Below, piece after piece: positions 63,916 to 64,000 of a stretch of 64,000 bases of DNA. Both the position numbers and the translations under genes were made by a program. The DNA is taken from assembly GCA_964247055.1 (NCBI GenBank), contig OZ176051.1:806001-870000 (forward strand), in the 5' to 3' direction. This DNA comes from Paragordius varius. Taxonomy: Eukaryota > Nematomorpha. Position 1 is the stretch's first letter, and each line of letters starts with the position of its first letter. Under the pieces are notes generated by a model that searched no databases, was not told the DNA's origin, and was given only the letters and a program-made list of their open reading frames with translations.

Positions 63916-64000
63916 GATACTTTAAAAATTAATGTATAAAACTAGTCGTATCAATAAATCGCATCAATACTCAAGTTAAACTTTCTCCTTAAAAATCGGA
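63916..64000 (+). repeat. Last monomer, cut by the window end
   Basis: An incomplete copy of the 13-bp-insertion class (CTAGTCGTATCAATAAATCG) with CTTTCTCCTTAAAAATCGG, ending within the left inverted-repeat arm. The array plainly continues beyond the window. Confidence 0.95.

Larger units (their letters stand above)
1..64000 (+). repeat. AT-rich satellite DNA array, ~178-bp monomer
   Basis: The entire window is tandem, same-orientation copies of one monomer, with boundaries recognisable by GATACTTTAA every 173-194 bp (most often 178). I estimate about 350 copies. Landmarks in order within each copy are ACTAGTCGCATCAATACTC, CCTTAAAAATCGGATATTGG, TCACCGGTGA, ACATTCTCTTAGTA, AGTTTGACAAACT and CATATCCGATTTTTACAAC. 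Most copies differ from a consensus by a handful of bases, so the array is homogeneous. No unrelated sequence interrupts it and no edge is visible. Known satellites of this period often wrap one nucleosome plus linker and form centromeric or pericentromeric chromatin; that role is inferred here. The family itself is not one I recognise. Confidence 0.99.
1..64000. other. No gene, RNA gene or unrelated mobile element found
   Basis: This entry records the absence of genes across the whole window. All three frames on both strands are cut by stops in nearly every monomer, and because 178 is not a multiple of 3 any open stretch changes frame in the next copy. I saw no rRNA or tRNA-like segment, no telomeric repeat, no microsatellite block, no LINE, SINE, LTR element or DNA transposon insertion, and no CRISPR-like array with unique spacers. 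Bacterial-type promoter or terminator look-alikes recur once per monomer and come simply from the AT-rich repeat and its dyads. Confidence 0.95.

Noticed and set aside
1-64000. CRISPR-like array of repeats and spacers
   Set aside because: The whole 178-bp unit repeats, including the segments between palindromes. There are no unique spacers and no nearby cas genes.

Overview
The whole 64 kb window is one uninterrupted, head-to-tail satellite DNA array. A monomer of about 178 bp (roughly 27-28% G+C) repeats about 350 times in one orientation. The array runs off both ends: the window opens at a monomer boundary and closes inside a monomer. I see no protein gene, RNA gene, transposon insertion, inversion, spacer or array edge. 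A long homogeneous array with a near-nucleosomal period indicates a eukaryote and probably centromeric or pericentromeric heterochromatin. CpG is not depleted in the monomer (five per 178 bp, about 1.5 times expectation), which argues weakly for a genome with little germline CpG methylation, such as many invertebrates. I do not recognise the satellite family and do not name a species.

Each monomer carries three nested symmetry elements. The first is a 14-bp inverted repeat (TAAAAATCGGATAT / ATATCCGATTTTTA) enclosing 85 bp. The second, inside it, is a palindrome centred on TCACCGGTGA, up to 18 bp when perfect. The third is the odd-centred dyad AGTTTG-R-CAAACT. The arms and the palindrome core are among the most constant parts of the repeat. 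The segments between them carry most substitutions and small indels. Length classes come from a 13-bp internal tandem duplication (191 bp), a 3-bp insertion (181 bp), a 3-bp deletion, and rarer -5, +1 and +2 forms.

Layout by higher-order structure: (1) 1-13 kb, an approximately 7.9-kb block and a shortened second copy, with smaller 1.07/1.26-kb and 725-bp duplications inside; (2) 13-26 kb, an approximately 6.5-kb block in two copies, part of it present a third time 2.9 kb further on; (3) 26-41 kb, the same monomer classes shuffled at irregular spacing, including a 1.1-kb duplication; (4) 41.8-48 kb, 2.37-kb and 1.45-kb tandem duplications; (5) 49-57 kb, a 2.71-kb duplication that looks almost identical between copies, plus a 1.64-kb one; (6) 57.7-62 kb, a 2.53-kb duplication; then mixed monomers to the end. 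There is no single fixed higher-order unit. The picture is repeated local unequal exchange on several scales, with some short patches suggesting gene conversion.

No genes act together here. Any function would lie in chromatin, DNA shape, protein binding at the palindromes, or satellite transcription.
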